Positions 10,153-10,963 of a DNA stretch of 10,963 nucleotides are shown piece after piece. The notes below the pieces were generated by a model that searched no databases, was not told where the DNA came from, and saw only the letters and a program-made list of their open reading frames with translations. Within the stretch, counting starts at the first letter, position 1. The number at the start of each line of letters is the position of its first letter. The DNA is from Albimonas sp051747505 (GTDB lineage Bacteria; Pseudomonadota; Alphaproteobacteria; Rhodobacterales; Rhodobacteraceae): positions 1 to 10,963 of the forward strand of contig JBNJGE010000114.1 in NCBI GenBank assembly GCA_051747505.1. Direction: 5' to 3'. The position numbers were made by a program, and so were the translations under genes.

Positions 10153-10963
10153 TCAATGATGCGGGCCGGTCCCGGTCGGCGGCGGGGCCGCGGCGGGGTC
10201 CTGCGGGTCGTGGTCGAGGGTCCAGACGGTCTCCGCCCCGCGCCGGCCCGGCAGGGTCTGCACGCCGCGGAAGCGCCAGCCGGACTCGGGGTAGCCGGCG
10301 GCGGCGATGATCTCGGCCGAGGCGACGGCGGCGCAGCGCAGGGGGCGGCTGAGGGCCTCCAGCCGGGCGGCGACGTTGACGGTGTCGCCCACGGCGGCGA
10401 GCTCCATGCGCCCGGGGGAGCCGACGTCGCCGACCACGACCTCGCCCAGATGCACGCCGACGGAGAGGCGGACGGGGTCCTCGCCGCGGGCGACGCGGGC
10501 GCGGTTCCATTCGCTCATCCGCGCGAGGATGGCCGCGGCGCAGTCCAGCGCGCGGCGGGCGAGGACGACGGGCTTCGGCGGGCCGTCCTCGCCGTCGTGA
10601 AGCGCCACGCCGAAGGTCGCCATCGCCCCGTCGCCGATGAACTTGTCGAGCACGCCGCGGGCGCGGAAGACCTCCTCGGCCACGAGGCCGTGGACCTCGC
10701 GCAGCATGGCGACGACCTCCTCGGGGTCGCGCCCCTCGGCCCAGCCGGTGAAGCCGACGACGTCGGTGAACATCACCGCCGCCGTCACCTCGCGGTCGGC
10801 GAGGAAGGGCTCGTCGGTCTCGGCCATGCGCTCGGCCATCTCGCGGGGGAGGTAGCGCTCCAGGTTGGCGCCGCGCCGCTCCAGCCGCGCCTGGCGGGCG
10901 ACGAGGCTGCGCGAGCCGCGCACGACCTGGGCGAGCATGCCGGCGACGACGAGGAACACCGCC
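10153..10963 (-). CDS. Class III adenylate cyclase, membrane-anchored, C-terminal part (cut by window edge)
   Basis: About 270 residues are visible; the frame stays open to the right edge, so the N-terminus is missing. The visible part begins with the end of a membrane helix (VFLVVAGMLAQVV), then a basic coiled stretch (RGSRSLVARQARLERRGANL) and a YLPREMAERM linker. The cyclase homology domain follows. Counting from the GTG at 10959, metal ligands are D66 (VMFTDVVGFTG) and D110 (DKFIGDGAMATFG). The adenine-selecting Lys is K106 and its partner D192 (GDTVN). The transition-state Asn and Arg are N195 and R199 (VNVAARLE). All catalytic residues are present, so it should convert ATP to cAMP. The tail ends in a Pro-rich PAAAPPPTGTGPHH. 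The sensory N-terminal domain is outside the window. Confidence 0.9.
   Translation of the reverse strand, partial: AVFLVVAGMLAQVVRGSRSLVARQARLERRGANLERYLPREMAERMAETDEPFLADREVTAAVMFTDVVGFTGWAEGRDPEEVVAMLREVHGLVAEEVFRARGVLDKFIGDGAMATFGVALHDGEDGPPKPVVLARRALDCAAAILARMSEWNRARVARGEDPVRLSVGVHLGEVVVGDVGSPGRMELAAVGDTVNVAARLEALSRPLRCAAVASAEIIAAAGYPESGWRFRGVQTLPGRRGAETVWTLDHDPQDPAAAPPPTGTGPHH

Overview
The window reads as chromosomal DNA of a very GC-rich (well over 70 % by eye) alphaproteobacterium, most likely in or near the Rhodobacterales. The pointers are the protein styles (GST, MscL, an alphaproteobacterial FdhD variant), a secreted protein with a VPLPA/PEP-CTERM-type C-terminal sorting tail, and 4-bp ATGA/TTGA gene overlaps. 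This placement is inference. Because GC is so high, long spurious open frames run on both strands over nearly every gene; I left these out.

Layout, left to right. (1) 1-746: the start of a glutathione S-transferase gene on the minus strand, divergent from mscL (osmotic safety valve). (2) 762-3777: an amino-acid block. ald (alanine dehydrogenase, minus) is divergent from an Lrp/AsnC-family regulator, with four TGCA-core sites between them. An AT-rich island and a strong bidirectional terminator follow, then azlC-azlD (branched-chain amino-acid exporter, minus, 4-bp overlap). (3) 3857-8356: a plus-strand molybdenum-cofactor operon, fdhD-mobA-mobB-moeA, ending in an HcaT/LacY-like MFS permease. 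mobA/mobB and mobB/moeA overlap by 4 bp, and the permease frame is open from a TTG that overlaps the moeA stop. FdhD sulfurates and MobA/MobB/MoeA build the bis-MGD cofactor for formate dehydrogenase-type enzymes. No molybdoenzyme lies in the window. (4) 8427-9230: a minus-strand exported metallo-beta-lactamase-fold protein with an altered metal motif. (5) 9390-10052: a secreted DVUA0089-like protein with a VPxPA-CTERM tail, preceded by one of the few clear sigma70-like promoters here. (6) 10153 to the right edge: the catalytic part of a membrane-anchored class III adenylate cyclase, cut by the window.

The gene junctions are rich in perfect inverted repeats. One is built from the two opposing stop codons of mscL and ald. 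A 14-bp all-G/C hairpin ends one base before the mobA start codon. A 17-bp repeat separates the MFS and MBL genes, a 15-bp repeat lies downstream of the CTERM gene, and an A/T-flanked hairpin follows the Lrp gene. I saw no tRNA, rRNA, CRISPR, insertion sequence or phage gene. No gene-free stretch exceeds 300 bases; the longest is 2471-2683. I found no clearly novel multi-gene system. The best leads are the mobA start-site hairpin, the MoCo-linked MFS gene, the altered MBL protein, the CTERM protein and the ald/lrp control region.
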